Shown here: piece by piece, positions 1-8,451 of the stretch | Layout of the letters: every line of letters starts with the position of its first letter | How positions within the stretch are numbered: the stretch's first letter is position 1 | DNA from: Bacteroidales bacterium | Lineage (GTDB): Bacteria > Bacteroidota > Bacteroidia > Bacteroidales > WCHB1-69 | Direction of reading: 5' to 3' | Length of the DNA stretch: 16,308 nucleotides | Assembly (NCBI GenBank): GCA_031257735.1 | Contig: JAIROC010000580.1 | Span: forward strand, 1 to 16,308 | The notes under the pieces: generated by a model | Told to the model about the DNA's origin: nothing | Seen by the model: the letters and a program-made list of their open reading frames with translations, nothing else | Database searches by the model: none | Program-made: the position numbers and the translations under genes

Positions 1-115
1 CCGTGTGGAACTCCATACGGAATTCCATTTTGTTGGGAGATATTCGTTTCCTATTGATATATAAGCCTTGACGGGCTATTCTTATCCTGAATTAAGGTTG
101 TCATTTTCAATAATT

Positions 116-1060
116 TTAAAACCGTATTAAAACAGCGCCAGAAGAATATCCGCCACCAAAGACAGTAATTCCAACAAGCATATCTTTTTTAAATAAATGG
201 AGGTTTTCCATCATGACTAAGAAAGCGCTCGCTGAACCTGTATTTCCATAGTCTCTGATATTGTTTAACGATTTACTTTCCGGCACATTCAAGAAATACA
301 ACATGCTATTAATAATCCGCATATTTGCCTGATGACCAATAATAAAATCCAAATCATGGATAGTTATTCCGTTATCGTGAATTACTTCATTCAATGCTCC
401 TACCATATAATGTGTTGCATTTGCAAAAACATCTTTTCCGTCTGGCATTTCAATACCGCCATTGTTTGGACACAGATGTACGCCATAAGGTCCCTTTCCT
501 ATATGTCCCAAACCATGAGTAGTAATATTTAATATTTCAGGTTCATGAGTAGCCATTCTGTCTTTGGAAACGAACATAGCCACAGCTGCATCACCCCAAA
601 GATGTCCACTTTTTGGGTCGGTTTCATTGTTATAGTATGAATTATTTTCCGAACAAATAATCAGCGCTTTAGACGCTTTTCCACTCTTAAAATACATTTC
701 TATAATTTCCAAGGCATTTACACAGGAAGAACAGGCAGATGAAATCATCATTGTTTTTGCTTTTTCTATATTATAATCTCGCTGAATGATATGTGCTAAA
801 GTACCCACCGTATCTTCTGGCGTATATCCTGCACTAATAATTAAATCTACCTCCTGAATTGGATAGGGAAGTTGTTTGATTGCCATTTCCACAGATGCTT
901 TCCCCATTGTAACTCCATTTTCCCCATTACTGACTTTTGAACGGGTTGCAATCCCCGTACGTTGAAATATCCACTCACTGCTTAATCCATTCAGACTATA
1001 AAAATAATCATTCGACACTCTTTGTGATGGAACATAAAATCCATTAGCATTAATAAACAT
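116..1060 (-). CDS. 3-oxoacyl-ACP synthase III-like (KASIII/FabH fold) enzyme
   Basis: A 314-residue thiolase-fold condensing enzyme. The triad expected of KASIII enzymes is visible: Cys110 in SSACSS, His243 in IGHQAN and Asn273 in YGNTGSAS. The glycine-rich C-terminal motif FGGGYSSG is also present. The family condenses an acyl-CoA or acyl starter with malonyl-ACP; some members instead make specialised lipids or polyketide-like products. The length fits FabH (about 310-330). A TetR regulator lies 47 bp upstream on the same strand, which suggests a locally regulated lipid or secondary-metabolite function rather than the housekeeping fabH, which usually sits with fatty-acid genes. That reading is inference. 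The substrate cannot be told from sequence alone. The start Met (FINANGFYVP follows) fits the usual N-terminal strand of the family. Confidence 0.85.
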   Translation of the reverse strand: MFINANGFYVPSQRVSNDYFYSLNGLSSEWIFQRTGIATRSKVSNGENGVTMGKASVEMAIKQLPYPIQEVDLIISAGYTPEDTVGTLAHIIQRDYNIEKAKTMMISSACSSCVNALEIIEMYFKSGKASKALIICSENNSYYNNETDPKSGHLWGDAAVAMFVSKDRMATHEPEILNITTHGLGHIGKGPYGVHLCPNNGGIEMPDGKDVFANATHYMVGALNEVIHDNGITIHDLDFIIGHQANMRIINSMLYFLNVPESKSLNNIRDYGNTGSASAFLVMMENLHLFKKDMLVGITVFGGGYSSGAVLIRF

Positions 1061-1107
1061 ATATTTTATGATCTTTTATTTACTGTAATATATTTGAATT
1101 GTATGAT

Positions 1108-1701
1108 TTATTTTTTAAGGATTCCCTCTATCAATATCCGTATTTTCCTTTCCAAAGCAATATCTTGCCCTTCAACAATATCATCAAATGTTCCCCGTAT
1201 GTATGGAATATCTATGCCTCTCATTATAAAATGAGCAAAAAAAGCAGCGCTATTCACATTGGGAATAACAAAAACACCCTTTGCAACACCTTCATTAAAA
1301 ATCTCTTTCAAATTCTTAATTTCTATTTTCTCCAATTTACGAAGTACCAACCCTACCCTTATAACATCCCTGAAAAATTCTGCCTGTAAAGAGCCATTTC
1401 GTTGTACTGCTGTTCGTATTACATTCATTCTTGTAATGGTATAAGTGATAAACTTATTTAATGGGTCCAAGTTTTGTTTCATAACCTGTTCAAGGGATGA
1501 AATAACAAATTGCATTTCTTCCTTAATAACAGCATCTAACAATTCATTCTTATTTTTAAAATAGGTATATACCGTTCTTCTTCCTTTTTGGGATTCTAAG
1601 GCAACATCATTGATGGTCGTATTGGTTATTCCAATCTGTCCAAAAAGTTTTCGTGCTGCATTTATCAATATTTCTCGTGTTGTTATCATAGTATTGCACA
1701 T
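1108..1701 (-). CDS. TetR/AcrR family transcriptional regulator
   Basis: A 197-residue protein with the TetR N-terminal helix-turn-helix: TREILINAARKLFGQIG, then TTINDVALESQKGRRTVYTYFKNKNELL at about residues 28-55. The C-terminal helical part is the divergent ligand-binding domain, so the ligand cannot be inferred. A second in-frame Met at residue 5 (position 1689) directly precedes the conserved ITTREIL and leaves a longer leader after the predicted promoter, so 1689 may be the true start. The KASIII-like gene follows 47 bp downstream on the same strand, probably in the same transcript. The regulator likely controls itself and that gene (inference from context). Confidence 0.88.
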   Translation of the reverse strand: MCNTMITTREILINAARKLFGQIGITNTTINDVALESQKGRRTVYTYFKNKNELLDAVIKEEMQFVISSLEQVMKQNLDPLNKFITYTITRMNVIRTAVQRNGSLQAEFFRDVIRVGLVLRKLEKIEIKNLKEIFNEGVAKGVFVIPNVNSAAFFAHFIMRGIDIPYIRGTFDDIVEGQDIALERKIRILIEGILKK

Positions 1702-1717
1702 ATTAATTTAGATTGTG

Positions 1718-1750
1718 CAAATGTATAAAATATATTAATATAATTTCAAA
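1718..1750 (-). promoter_or_regulatory. Bacteroidetes-type promoter for the TetR/KASIII pair
   Basis: On the minus strand TTTG (1750-1747) is followed after 21 nt by TACATTTG (1725-1718). This matches the Bacteroidetes pattern TTTG-N19-21-TAnnTTTG. Transcription would begin near 1711, about 20 nt before the in-frame Met at 1689. Confidence 0.55.
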
Positions 1751-1820
1751 AAATCTAATCATCTATTTTATACTGTTTATCAGCATCTTGATGAATAACC
1801 AGCACAATAGGGGGAGAAAA

Positions 1821-1970
1821 ATGGACAAAATATTACACAAATGCGTCGTATTTGTGCAATCAATCGTGGAAAATAATGAGAGCTTACTATTGGCGGAGGA
1901 AAAGGTTAAAGCTAAAAAGAAAATAAAATTAAAGCTATCTAAAAAATTCCACGCAATCTCTGTCATGTAA
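1821..1970 (+). CDS. Possible small basic protein, 49 residues
   Basis: An ORF of 49 codons beginning MDKILHKCVVFVQSI and ending in a lysine-rich segment (KVKAKKKIKLKLSKKFH). No family is recognised. Support: a purine-rich GGGGGAG sits at 1810-1816, well spaced before the ATG at 1821. That is a stronger Shine-Dalgarno than any other gene here. A hairpin plus T-run overlaps the stop codon. Against it: no clear TAnnTTTG promoter was found upstream, and the frame is also open further upstream to 1713. A 76-codon antisense ORF covers the same stretch without comparable signals. Confidence 0.35.
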   Translation: MDKILHKCVVFVQSIVENNESLLLAEEKVKAKKKIKLKLSKKFHAISVM

Positions 1971-2018
1971 ACGTAATTCTTCATTGACGACAATGTTTTT
2001 ACGTTTTAGAACATTTTT
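1969..2018 (+). terminator. Probable intrinsic terminator
   Basis: AAACGTAA (1969-1976) pairs with TTACGTTT (1999-2006), and inside it CATTG (1982-1986) pairs with CAATG (1991-1995) around loop ACGA. A run of seven T follows at about 2012-2018. It begins at the stop codon of the possible 49-residue ORF. Confidence 0.5.
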
Positions 2019-2178
2019 TTATGTCTTTTCTACAAAGACACACGGAAATTTTGGAGTATAAAGTCTCATGAAGAAAATAATCAAAAAAATATCGCAGAGC
2101 ATCACTTAGGCATGGATTATGGACAAAATATAATTCAAAGTTTTTAGTTTTTGCTTTAATAAATGTAAATGTTTCAAA

Positions 2179-4116
2179 ATGGGATATATAAGGTTTGATA
2201 AACAGCAATTAATCAATTTAGAATATTCACTGAAAAGAGAAATATTGCGAACCAACAGAGCAGGTTCATATACAAATACTACTATTGTAGGTTGTAACAC
2301 AAGAAAATATCATGGACTATTGGTTACACCTATGGAAAACATAGATAATGATAACCATGTTATTTTATCGGGATTGGATGTTACAATTATTCAGCATGAA
2401 GCAAGTTTTAATCTTGCGGTGCGAAAATACCCCGGCGTTTATGATCCAAAAGGACATAAATATCTGGATGCCATAAATATTGACATCATTCCTGTTTTCA
2501 CTTATCGAGTTGGAGGTGTAACATTGCAAATGGAAAGAATTTTAACTGAGGATGACCGAATATTGATAAAATATACATTAATAGATGCCCATTCTCCTAC
2601 TAAACTGCAATTTAAACCCTTTTTAGCTTTCCGCAATGTGCATAAGTTGAGTAAAGCAAACTTTTATGTCAATACAAAATTCAAGAGTATCAAAAACGGT
2701 ATAAAAGTAAAAATGTACGACGGATATAAATTCCTCTACATGCAATTTGACAGGGAAATAGAATATACACATGTGCCTGATTGGTATTACAATGTTGAAT
2801 ATCAAGAAGAGAAAGACAGAGGATACGAATATCAAGAAGACCTGTATGTACCCGGATATTTTGAATTGCCAATACAAAAAGGAGAAAGTATTATCTTTAC
2901 GGCATCACTGATTGAAACAAAACCTGAAAAAATATCAGATCAATTTGATATGGAATTAAAGATGAGGCTGCCACGTGATAATTATTTAGACTGTTTGAAA
3001 AATGCTGCTCAACAATTTATTTACAAAAGAGAAAATAAAACGGAAATCATTGCTGGGTTCCCTTGGTTTGGTCGTTGGGGAAGAGATACTTTTATTGCTT
3101 TACCCGGTCTTACGTTGTACAACAATGACATAAAAACCTGTAAAGACGTCTTGGATACGATAAGTAATGAACTTGTTGATGGGCTGTTTCCTAATACAGG
3201 AACAGGCGATAATATAGCAGTCAATTCGGCAGATGCCCCTTTGTGGTTCTTTTGGACTTTACAACAATATGCACTGTTTATAGAAGATAAATCTGTCATC
3301 TGGAAAGAATACGGAGAAACAATGAAATGTATTCTCGAAAATTACCGCAAAGGTACTCATTACAATATAAAAATGCACGATAACGGATTGATATGGCAAG
3401 GTATTCAGGGTAAAGCCTTGACTTGGATGGATGCCATTGTTGCTGGTAAACCTGTTACGCCTCGTATGGGCTTTGCGGTCGAAATAAACGCTTTATGGTA
3501 TAATGCCCTGATGTTTTCTTTGGAATTGGCAAAAAATAATAGGGATAATACATTTGTTTCCGCTTGGGAAACAATTCCTTGCTTAATCAAAAATACTTTC
3601 ATTGACTACTTTTGGAATGAAGAAAAAAGATATTTAGCCGACTGCGTAACTTATGATTTCAAAGATTGGACAATACGTCCTAATCAAATTTTTGCCTGTT
3701 CTCTTCCCTACTCCCCCCTGATTGAATATATGAAAGTTCCTGTTTTAGAAACCGTCAAAAGAATTTTGCTGACGCCAAAAGGAATACGGACTTTAGCGCC
3801 TGATCACCCTGATTACAGAGGTATTTATGCCGGTAATCAAGAAGAAAGAGACAGAGCTTATCATCAAGGAACTGCCTGGGTATGGTTGTTGGGACATTTT
3901 TGTGAAGCTTATCTTCAAATTCATCAGAAAAATGGATTGCATTTAGTAGAAAAAATATTTAATACTTTTGAAGAAGAAATGACAGTACAGGGAATAGGAA
4001 CTGTTTCAGAAATCTATGATGGTGATCCGCCTCATCATCCTAATGGAACTATTTCACAAGCTTGGAGTGTTGGAGAATTGTTGCGGATAAGTAATATGAT
4101 ACACCAATATACATAA
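2179..4116 (+). CDS. Glycogen debranching enzyme (amylo-alpha-1,6-glucosidase family)
   Basis: A 645-residue protein with two recognisable parts. The N-terminal GDE_N-type domain has REILRTNRAGSYTNTTIVGC and RKYHGLLV. The C-terminal (alpha/alpha)6 catalytic domain has GFPWFGRWGRDTFIALPGL at about residues 292-310, then NSADAPLWFFW, and near the end RAYHQGTAWVWLLGHF. These are hallmarks of the bacterial debranching family (GH133-like), which removes alpha-1,6 branch stubs from glycogen. No secretion signal is visible, so it is presumably cytoplasmic. The glycosyltransferase gene starts 36 bp downstream on the same strand, so the two are probably one glycogen operon. The ribosome binding site is weak, as is usual in this phylum, and no convincing promoter is visible upstream. 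Confidence 0.93.
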   Translation: MGYIRFDKQQLINLEYSLKREILRTNRAGSYTNTTIVGCNTRKYHGLLVTPMENIDNDNHVILSGLDVTIIQHEASFNLAVRKYPGVYDPKGHKYLDAINIDIIPVFTYRVGGVTLQMERILTEDDRILIKYTLIDAHSPTKLQFKPFLAFRNVHKLSKANFYVNTKFKSIKNGIKVKMYDGYKFLYMQFDREIEYTHVPDWYYNVEYQEEKDRGYEYQEDLYVPGYFELPIQKGESIIFTASLIETKPEKISDQFDMELKMRLPRDNYLDCLKNAAQQFIYKRENKTEIIAGFPWFGRWGRDTFIALPGLTLYNNDIKTCKDVLDTISNELVDGLFPNTGTGDNIAVNSADAPLWFFWTLQQYALFIEDKSVIWKEYGETMKCILENYRKGTHYNIKMHDNGLIWQGIQGKALTWMDAIVAGKPVTPRMGFAVEINALWYNALMFSLELAKNNRDNTFVSAWETIPCLIKNTFIDYFWNEEKRYLADCVTYDFKDWTIRPNQIFACSLPYSPLIEYMKVPVLETVKRILLTPKGIRTLAPDHPDYRGIYAGNQEERDRAYHQGTAWVWLLGHFCEAYLQIHQKNGLHLVEKIFNTFEEEMTVQGIGTVSEIYDGDPPHHPNGTISQAWSVGELLRISNMIHQYT

Positions 4117-4152
4117 TTTTATTTATTATTTAATAAGCAAAAATATAAACCG

Positions 4153-5436
4153 ATGAAAATATTAATGTTTGGATGGGAATTTCCGCCCCATATAACGGGA
4201 GGACTTGGAACAGCTTGTTATGGACTCACAAAAGGCTTGTCCAAATTTGATGTAGAAATTGTTTTTGTTGTACCCAAAGCATACGGGGATGAAGACAAAC
4301 AATACGTTTCTATAAAAGAAGCAGGAGAAGTTATTATCACAGAACAAAAAAATGAATATTCGCAATTTTGGAAGAACTTTACCTATATGGAAGTTGGCGC
4401 TCAATTAATTCCGTATATGTCTCCAGAAGAATTTCAAAAGATTTTCAATGATAAAATCTTCTCTCATTCCGAATTGAATAAAGTTGCTTTTTCTGAAAAA
4501 TTCAAATTCACTGGTCATTATGGAATAAATCTTTATCAGGAAGTAGCGCGTTATGCGTTGATTGCATCATATTTGGCAGCAAATAAAAATTTTGACATTA
4601 TACATGCTCATGACTGGCTGACTTATCCCGCAGGCATGGCAGCAAAAGAAGTCTCAGGAAAACCACTTGTCGTACATATACATGCAACAGAATTTGATAG
4701 AAGTGGAGAACAGATTAATCAACGCATATACGATATTGAACGGGCAGGAATGGAAGCCGCCGATAAAGTGATAACCGTTAGTAATCTCACACGTGATATT
4801 GTCATAAACAGATATGGTATCCATCCCGATAAGGTAACAACGGTATACAATTCCGTAGAACCAATGACCTTACCTGACGAGTTCAGGGTAACGAAGGGTT
4901 TTAATGAAAAAATTGTAACCTTTTTGGGACGGGTAACTTTTCAAAAGGGACCAGATTATTTTGTAGAAGCGGCAAAAAAAATTTTAGACATAGATACAAA
5001 TGTACGATTTGTTATGGCTGGCAGCGGAGATATGCTTCATCGAATGATTAAACGGGTAGCGCAATTGGGAATTGCCACTAAATTTCACTTTGCTGGTTTT
5101 CTCAAGGGACAGGAAGTCTATGATATGTTTAGTATCAGTGATGTTTATGTTATGCCTTCGGTGTCCGAACCTTTTGGAATTTCACCTTTGGAAGCGATGA
5201 TGTCGGATGTGCCTGTCATTATATCGAAACAGTCAGGGGTATCCGAAATACTGCGTTATGCCCTCAAAGTGGATTTTTGGGATGTTGATGATTTAGCCGA
5301 CGCCATTTACGGAATACTTCACTATGACGGATTGGCTAAAATGTTTAAACGTTGCGGCAAAGAGGAAGTGGAAAATCTAAAATGGGAAAATTCCGCCTAT
5401 AAAGTCAAAGAAATATATAAGTCTTTAACGAATTGA
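4153..5436 (+). CDS. Glycogen-synthase-like glycosyltransferase (GT4/GT5, GT-B fold)
   Basis: A 427-residue GT-B glycosyltransferase. It starts with MKILMFGWEFPPHITGGLG, the glycine-rich nucleotide-sugar loop typical of starch/glycogen synthases and their GT4 relatives. It continues with HAHDW, FLGRVTFQKGPDYFVEAA, and the donor-site E-x7-E motif in SEPFGISPLEA. It probably transfers glucose from an NDP-glucose to a growing alpha-glucan (inferred from the motifs and the adjacent debranching enzyme). In Bacteroides relatives this gene pair is, from general knowledge, commonly followed by a GH57 amylase-type gene. Here the next gene is the convergent nrdG, so that third member is missing at this locus. 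The donor (ADP- or UDP-glucose) cannot be decided from sequence. Confidence 0.88.
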   Translation: MKILMFGWEFPPHITGGLGTACYGLTKGLSKFDVEIVFVVPKAYGDEDKQYVSIKEAGEVIITEQKNEYSQFWKNFTYMEVGAQLIPYMSPEEFQKIFNDKIFSHSELNKVAFSEKFKFTGHYGINLYQEVARYALIASYLAANKNFDIIHAHDWLTYPAGMAAKEVSGKPLVVHIHATEFDRSGEQINQRIYDIERAGMEAADKVITVSNLTRDIVINRYGIHPDKVTTVYNSVEPMTLPDEFRVTKGFNEKIVTFLGRVTFQKGPDYFVEAAKKILDIDTNVRFVMAGSGDMLHRMIKRVAQLGIATKFHFAGFLKGQEVYDMFSISDVYVMPSVSEPFGISPLEAMMSDVPVIISKQSGVSEILRYALKVDFWDVDDLADAIYGILHYDGLAKMFKRCGKEEVENLKWENSAYKVKEIYKSLTN

Positions 5437-5625
5437 TAAAAGCATGAAGGAGCGAAAGTTCCCGATCTGCGTAGCATATTGTCTGAGACAGGTAAATAGA
5501 AATCCGTACCTCTCTTTTTTCAGCGGCGGTATCGTATGCCCTCCAGCCGCTGGAACAGGCGTGAATTTCACATCTATTTGCGGATGGTTTTGTATTATTT
5601 TCTGAGTGTTCTGTACCTTCTGCAA
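5437..5625. other. Convergent intergenic spacer with an inverted repeat
   Basis: A 189-bp spacer between the convergent glycosyltransferase and nrdG genes. It holds an inverted repeat: CAGCGGC at 5521-5527 and GCCGCTG at 5546-5552, with GGTAT/ATGCC partly pairing inside. The T-run lies 5' of it in plus orientation, so it is not a standard terminator for either gene. Read on the minus strand, one frame gives ATQIGNFRSFMLLSIR. I associate that phrase from memory with recurrent intergenic sequences of Bacteroidetes rather than with a real protein. Confidence 0.35.
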
Positions 5626-6105
5626 TTAAAAATAGCCCTTCTCCCAAAACCATTCTGTCCTGTCTTTCATGACTTCGTTCTCTATACTGTAAAAGCGTTG
5701 ATTGGTCGTACGCATATTTAATCCGCCCAAATGTTCTATGTAAGCGCCGAGTTTGATATAGTCGAAGTTCGATATCGAAATACCCGCTGGCAAAACCTCT
5801 TTTCCCGAATACCAAGCTGTCTTGATATTCCTGCTTGAGAAGACCGTCCGCACATACACAGCCAATCTCTCTACTTCATACGGATCGGCATCTCCGCCCA
5901 TAAAACAAATACAGGTAATTGCATTCGCATACTGTTCAAGCCATACAGAAATAATATTCTCATCCAATACGTCGCCAATACTTTCGCGAAGATGAGGACT
6001 GTGACAATTCTTGCACCAATTAGGACAATTCGATATATTGATTGCCAGCGTTACCTCATTCGGGATTTCCTGAAAAACAATGTCAAAACTCGCGTACAGA
6101 AGCAT
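5626..6105 (-). CDS. nrdG: Anaerobic ribonucleotide reductase activating protein (radical SAM)
   Basis: A radical-SAM activase that installs the glycyl radical on NrdD. From the chosen start (MLLYASFDIVFQEIP) it is 159 residues, matching the usual size. The [4Fe-4S] cluster motif CPNWCKNC (C-x3-C-x2-C) is at residues 27-34, followed by HSPHLRES as in NrdG. CFMGGDADP corresponds to the glycine-rich SAM-binding strand. The frame is open further upstream to a Met at 6156, but that would add 17 atypical residues and enlarge the overlap with nrdD. The Met at 6105 leaves a 23-bp overlap with the nrdD 3' end, which suggests translational coupling. It acts in the cytoplasm under anaerobic conditions with NrdD. 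Confidence 0.93.
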   Translation of the reverse strand: MLLYASFDIVFQEIPNEVTLAINISNCPNWCKNCHSPHLRESIGDVLDENIISVWLEQYANAITCICFMGGDADPYEVERLAVYVRTVFSSRNIKTAWYSGKEVLPAGISISNFDYIKLGAYIEHLGGLNMRTTNQRFYSIENEVMKDRTEWFWEKGYF

Positions 6106-8173
6106 AATATCGTCTTGCGGCTTCTTCCTGTCTTTCCTGTGAAAAGTTACTGACACGTTTCATATATCCGATAACACGGGTAAGATAGTCCAAATTATCA
6201 CCACCACATTCGGGACATTTATCCAATCGCCGCTTATCAATATGTCCGCACCCATTGCATACAGTATTCGGAATATTGAACGTGAAATAATTGCAACCTT
6301 CTTCTGCTGCTATGCGTAACAAATGTAGATATTGTTCCTTCGTCAAATGTTCGTCTAAATTGAGATGTAAAGCCGAACCTCCTGTCAAGTGTTCAATATA
6401 TTTGCTCCCATGCAAACGGAACTTGTCAAGAATATTCAAGGTTGGATCTTCTACTATATAGAAATAACTGTTATAACAATCACGCTCCACTTTATAGCCT
6501 GCTTCTCTGTCCCATTTTGCATGTTTTACGCCTACATTTTCTGCGGGAATCATTTCGCAATTAAACATTATATCATCCGTACGATGACGTTTATTATAAT
6601 CTTCAATGAGTCCAAGTATTTGCTGTACAAATTCGACATATTTCGGATTATCAGTAATCTCTATCCCCAAAAATTCGGCAGCTTCTACCAGCCCGTTTAC
6701 GCCTATCGTAAGGTATTGACCTTTCATAGTGATGTAACCTGCTGAAAACAACGGCAACATACCCTTTCCCAACAGGTATTTTAGATTTTCATTATAAGCC
6801 AACTGTACCTTATGTGCCAATGCAACAACATTTTCAAGAAAAGACATATAGGAAATATTTTCCCGCGTAGCTTGCTGAATACAGCGATTCAAATTAATCG
6901 TAAGCACGCTTTTCGACCCTGTTGAAATTCCCCCTGCACCCAGCGTATAACTAAATTCTTTATGCTGAATTACATTGCGCAAACGACAGCAACTACTCAA
7001 CGAATCAACATTATCACTCATATACGTAAAAAAGGAATGCCCTTCGGCGTACATTTCTGCCGTAAAGTCGGCATATTCTCTATCTTTGGCATCTCCATTT
7101 TCGGTTAGTAACGCCATTGTTTCCACAGGAAAGGTAAGCACTGCACGGGTACGTTCTTTATTAAACCACTTCATAAACCGTTTCTGCAGCCAATTGTGCG
7201 AATCCCAATGAGGTACACTTTGGTCAGGGAAACAAAAATTCTTAAACAAACCGTCAAAGTAATAGCGGTCGAAATAGGCTACGTTCCAGAATACTGCTTG
7301 AAAATTCCGCGCCCCAGTTGGTTGGTTGATAGAATAAACAATTTGCTCGAAGCAATCAGTTATGACTTTATCAATCGTTCGGCGTTTCTTTGACAAATCC
7401 ACTACATCCTCTACATGCAAATAATAATCCTCTCCGTATTCAAGTCTAAGAAAGTAATTCATATACAGGAGAAATTCAGGCGTAGCACATGCGCCGCTCA
7501 ACATACTTGAAACCATAAAAACCATATTGATAAATCCGCCGCAAAAAGACTTTAGATTGGTTGGCGCTTTTGAATTTCCGCCTATAGAAGCTGTGCCTTC
7601 AAGTATCCATGGCGACATATTAATACTCGCACAGTAGTTGGCAAGACTTGTTTCATCGTTTTTATATAGAAAATGATTGTTCAGCAAATCAATGTATTTA
7701 TCGGCTACTTCCGTACCAAACATTTCTTTTATTTTATCGGTGAGCATTCGTCTGTTGAGACGGATAAAATTAGGTTTGGGCAATTCGCCGATAAGTGTTG
7801 CTATGTTTTTATTTTCCACATTGGCGTTAGCGTCATATTTGCTTCCTGTTGCCGCATTGCCTGCATTGGAATAATCTATAAAAAACTTAAGTTTATCACG
7901 TACTCCACGATCTTCCTGATGTTTTTGTCTATATAGCATGTAAGACTTGGCTACTGCGTAATAATGCTCTGACATTAAAGCAATCTCCACCTGATTTTGA
8001 ATATCCTCTACCGTACTGCCGTTAGTAATAACTATGCGGCTAATGATGTTTGTTATAACATCTTGCGTTGCAAAACTGCCAACCGATAAAAATGCTTTGG
8101 CTATAGCATTTTTAATCTTTCCAATTGAGAAAGCCTCTTGCTTTCCATCTCGTTTGATGATAAATATATCCAT
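6083..8173 (-). CDS. nrdD: Anaerobic (class III) ribonucleoside-triphosphate reductase
   Basis: A 696-residue glycyl-radical enzyme that makes deoxynucleotides without oxygen. Visible parts: an N-terminal ATP-cone (residues 1 to about 90, beginning MDIFIIKRDGKQEAFSIGKI) for allosteric control; the active-site region with SSCCRLRN at about residues 390-396; the C-terminal zinc site of four Cys (C639, C642, C653, C656); and the glycyl radical loop TRVIGYMKRV with Gly669. It is full length with no disruption. It overlaps nrdG by 23 bp and is preceded by a complete cobalamin riboswitch and a TAnnTTTG promoter, so expression is predicted to fall when B12 is abundant. That is logical if the cell also has the B12-dependent NrdJ (inference). 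Confidence 0.96.
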   Translation of the reverse strand: MDIFIIKRDGKQEAFSIGKIKNAIAKAFLSVGSFATQDVITNIISRIVITNGSTVEDIQNQVEIALMSEHYYAVAKSYMLYRQKHQEDRGVRDKLKFFIDYSNAGNAATGSKYDANANVENKNIATLIGELPKPNFIRLNRRMLTDKIKEMFGTEVADKYIDLLNNHFLYKNDETSLANYCASINMSPWILEGTASIGGNSKAPTNLKSFCGGFINMVFMVSSMLSGACATPEFLLYMNYFLRLEYGEDYYLHVEDVVDLSKKRRTIDKVITDCFEQIVYSINQPTGARNFQAVFWNVAYFDRYYFDGLFKNFCFPDQSVPHWDSHNWLQKRFMKWFNKERTRAVLTFPVETMALLTENGDAKDREYADFTAEMYAEGHSFFTYMSDNVDSLSSCCRLRNVIQHKEFSYTLGAGGISTGSKSVLTINLNRCIQQATRENISYMSFLENVVALAHKVQLAYNENLKYLLGKGMLPLFSAGYITMKGQYLTIGVNGLVEAAEFLGIEITDNPKYVEFVQQILGLIEDYNKRHRTDDIMFNCEMIPAENVGVKHAKWDREAGYKVERDCYNSYFYIVEDPTLNILDKFRLHGSKYIEHLTGGSALHLNLDEHLTKEQYLHLLRIAAEEGCNYFTFNIPNTVCNGCGHIDKRRLDKCPECGGDNLDYLTRVIGYMKRVSNFSQERQEEAARRYYASVREF

Positions 8174-8228
8174 TCCTCTATTTAATTATTATCCAATCTT
8201 ATTATTATTCTGTTCTGTTCGTTTCAAA

Positions 8229-8443
8229 CTTTATTCCTCGAAAGATTTAAACCATTTTCACTTTGGCAGGTCTTCTGACTTACTCTATCTTTACAACGTC
8301 CTTCCCGTTCCTTTCTTTTGCGAAACAGTGGTTCAGGTATATTGTGCAAAGACTTTTTTAGAATTTACAGCAGCGGGTCTGTTTAGGATTTACACCTAAT
8401 TCCCTTTTCAATGTCTTTTCTAAATAGATAGGACATCACCAAA
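8229..8443 (-). promoter_or_regulatory. Cobalamin (AdoCbl) riboswitch controlling nrdDG
   Basis: Read on the minus strand from 8443. P1 5' strand TTTGG (8443-8439), then the conserved core GGGAATTAGGTGTAAATCC and ACAGACCCGCTGCTGT (about 8404-8368). Next come CCACTG, CGGGAAGG and the B12-box AAGTCAGAAGACCTGCC (8281-8265). P1 closes with CCAAA (8266-8262). These are the conserved blocks of the Rfam cobalamin riboswitch in the correct order. A further small hairpin, CTTT-CGAGGAAT-AAAG (8244-8229), follows and looks like the Bacteroidetes-type expression platform whose loop kisses the aptamer. The nrdD start codon is 55 nt beyond it. No U-run is seen, so control at translation initiation is more likely than termination (inference). 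Confidence 0.95.
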
Positions 8444-8451
8444 ATCGGTTG

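Noticed and set aside
1..28. Possible start of a minus-strand ORF (MEFRMEFHT) running off the left edge
   Set aside because: Only nine codons are visible and no convincing ribosome site was seen. It may be the next gene after the KASIII gene but cannot be supported.
1763..1993. 76-residue hydrophobic minus-strand ORF between TetR and the debranching gene
   Set aside because: No ribosome site or promoter supports it, and hydrophobic ORFs arise easily opposite lysine-rich AT sequence.
2069..2110. 13-codon ORF MKKIIKKISQSIT before the debranching gene
   Set aside because: Too short, and its GGAG sits too far upstream for a good ribosome site. No other support.
5521..5552. Terminator for nrdG or for the glycosyltransferase
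   Set aside because: The hairpin lacks a downstream T-run in either transcription direction; the T-run is on the wrong side.
5405..5815. 136-residue minus-strand ORF overlapping the nrdG 3' end and the spacer
   Set aside because: It overlaps nrdG, which has clear radical-SAM motifs in another frame, and shows no recognisable domain.
6106..6156. Longer nrdG start at 6156
   Set aside because: It adds 17 residues atypical for NrdG and lies wholly within nrdD. The Met at 6105 gives the usual family N terminus.
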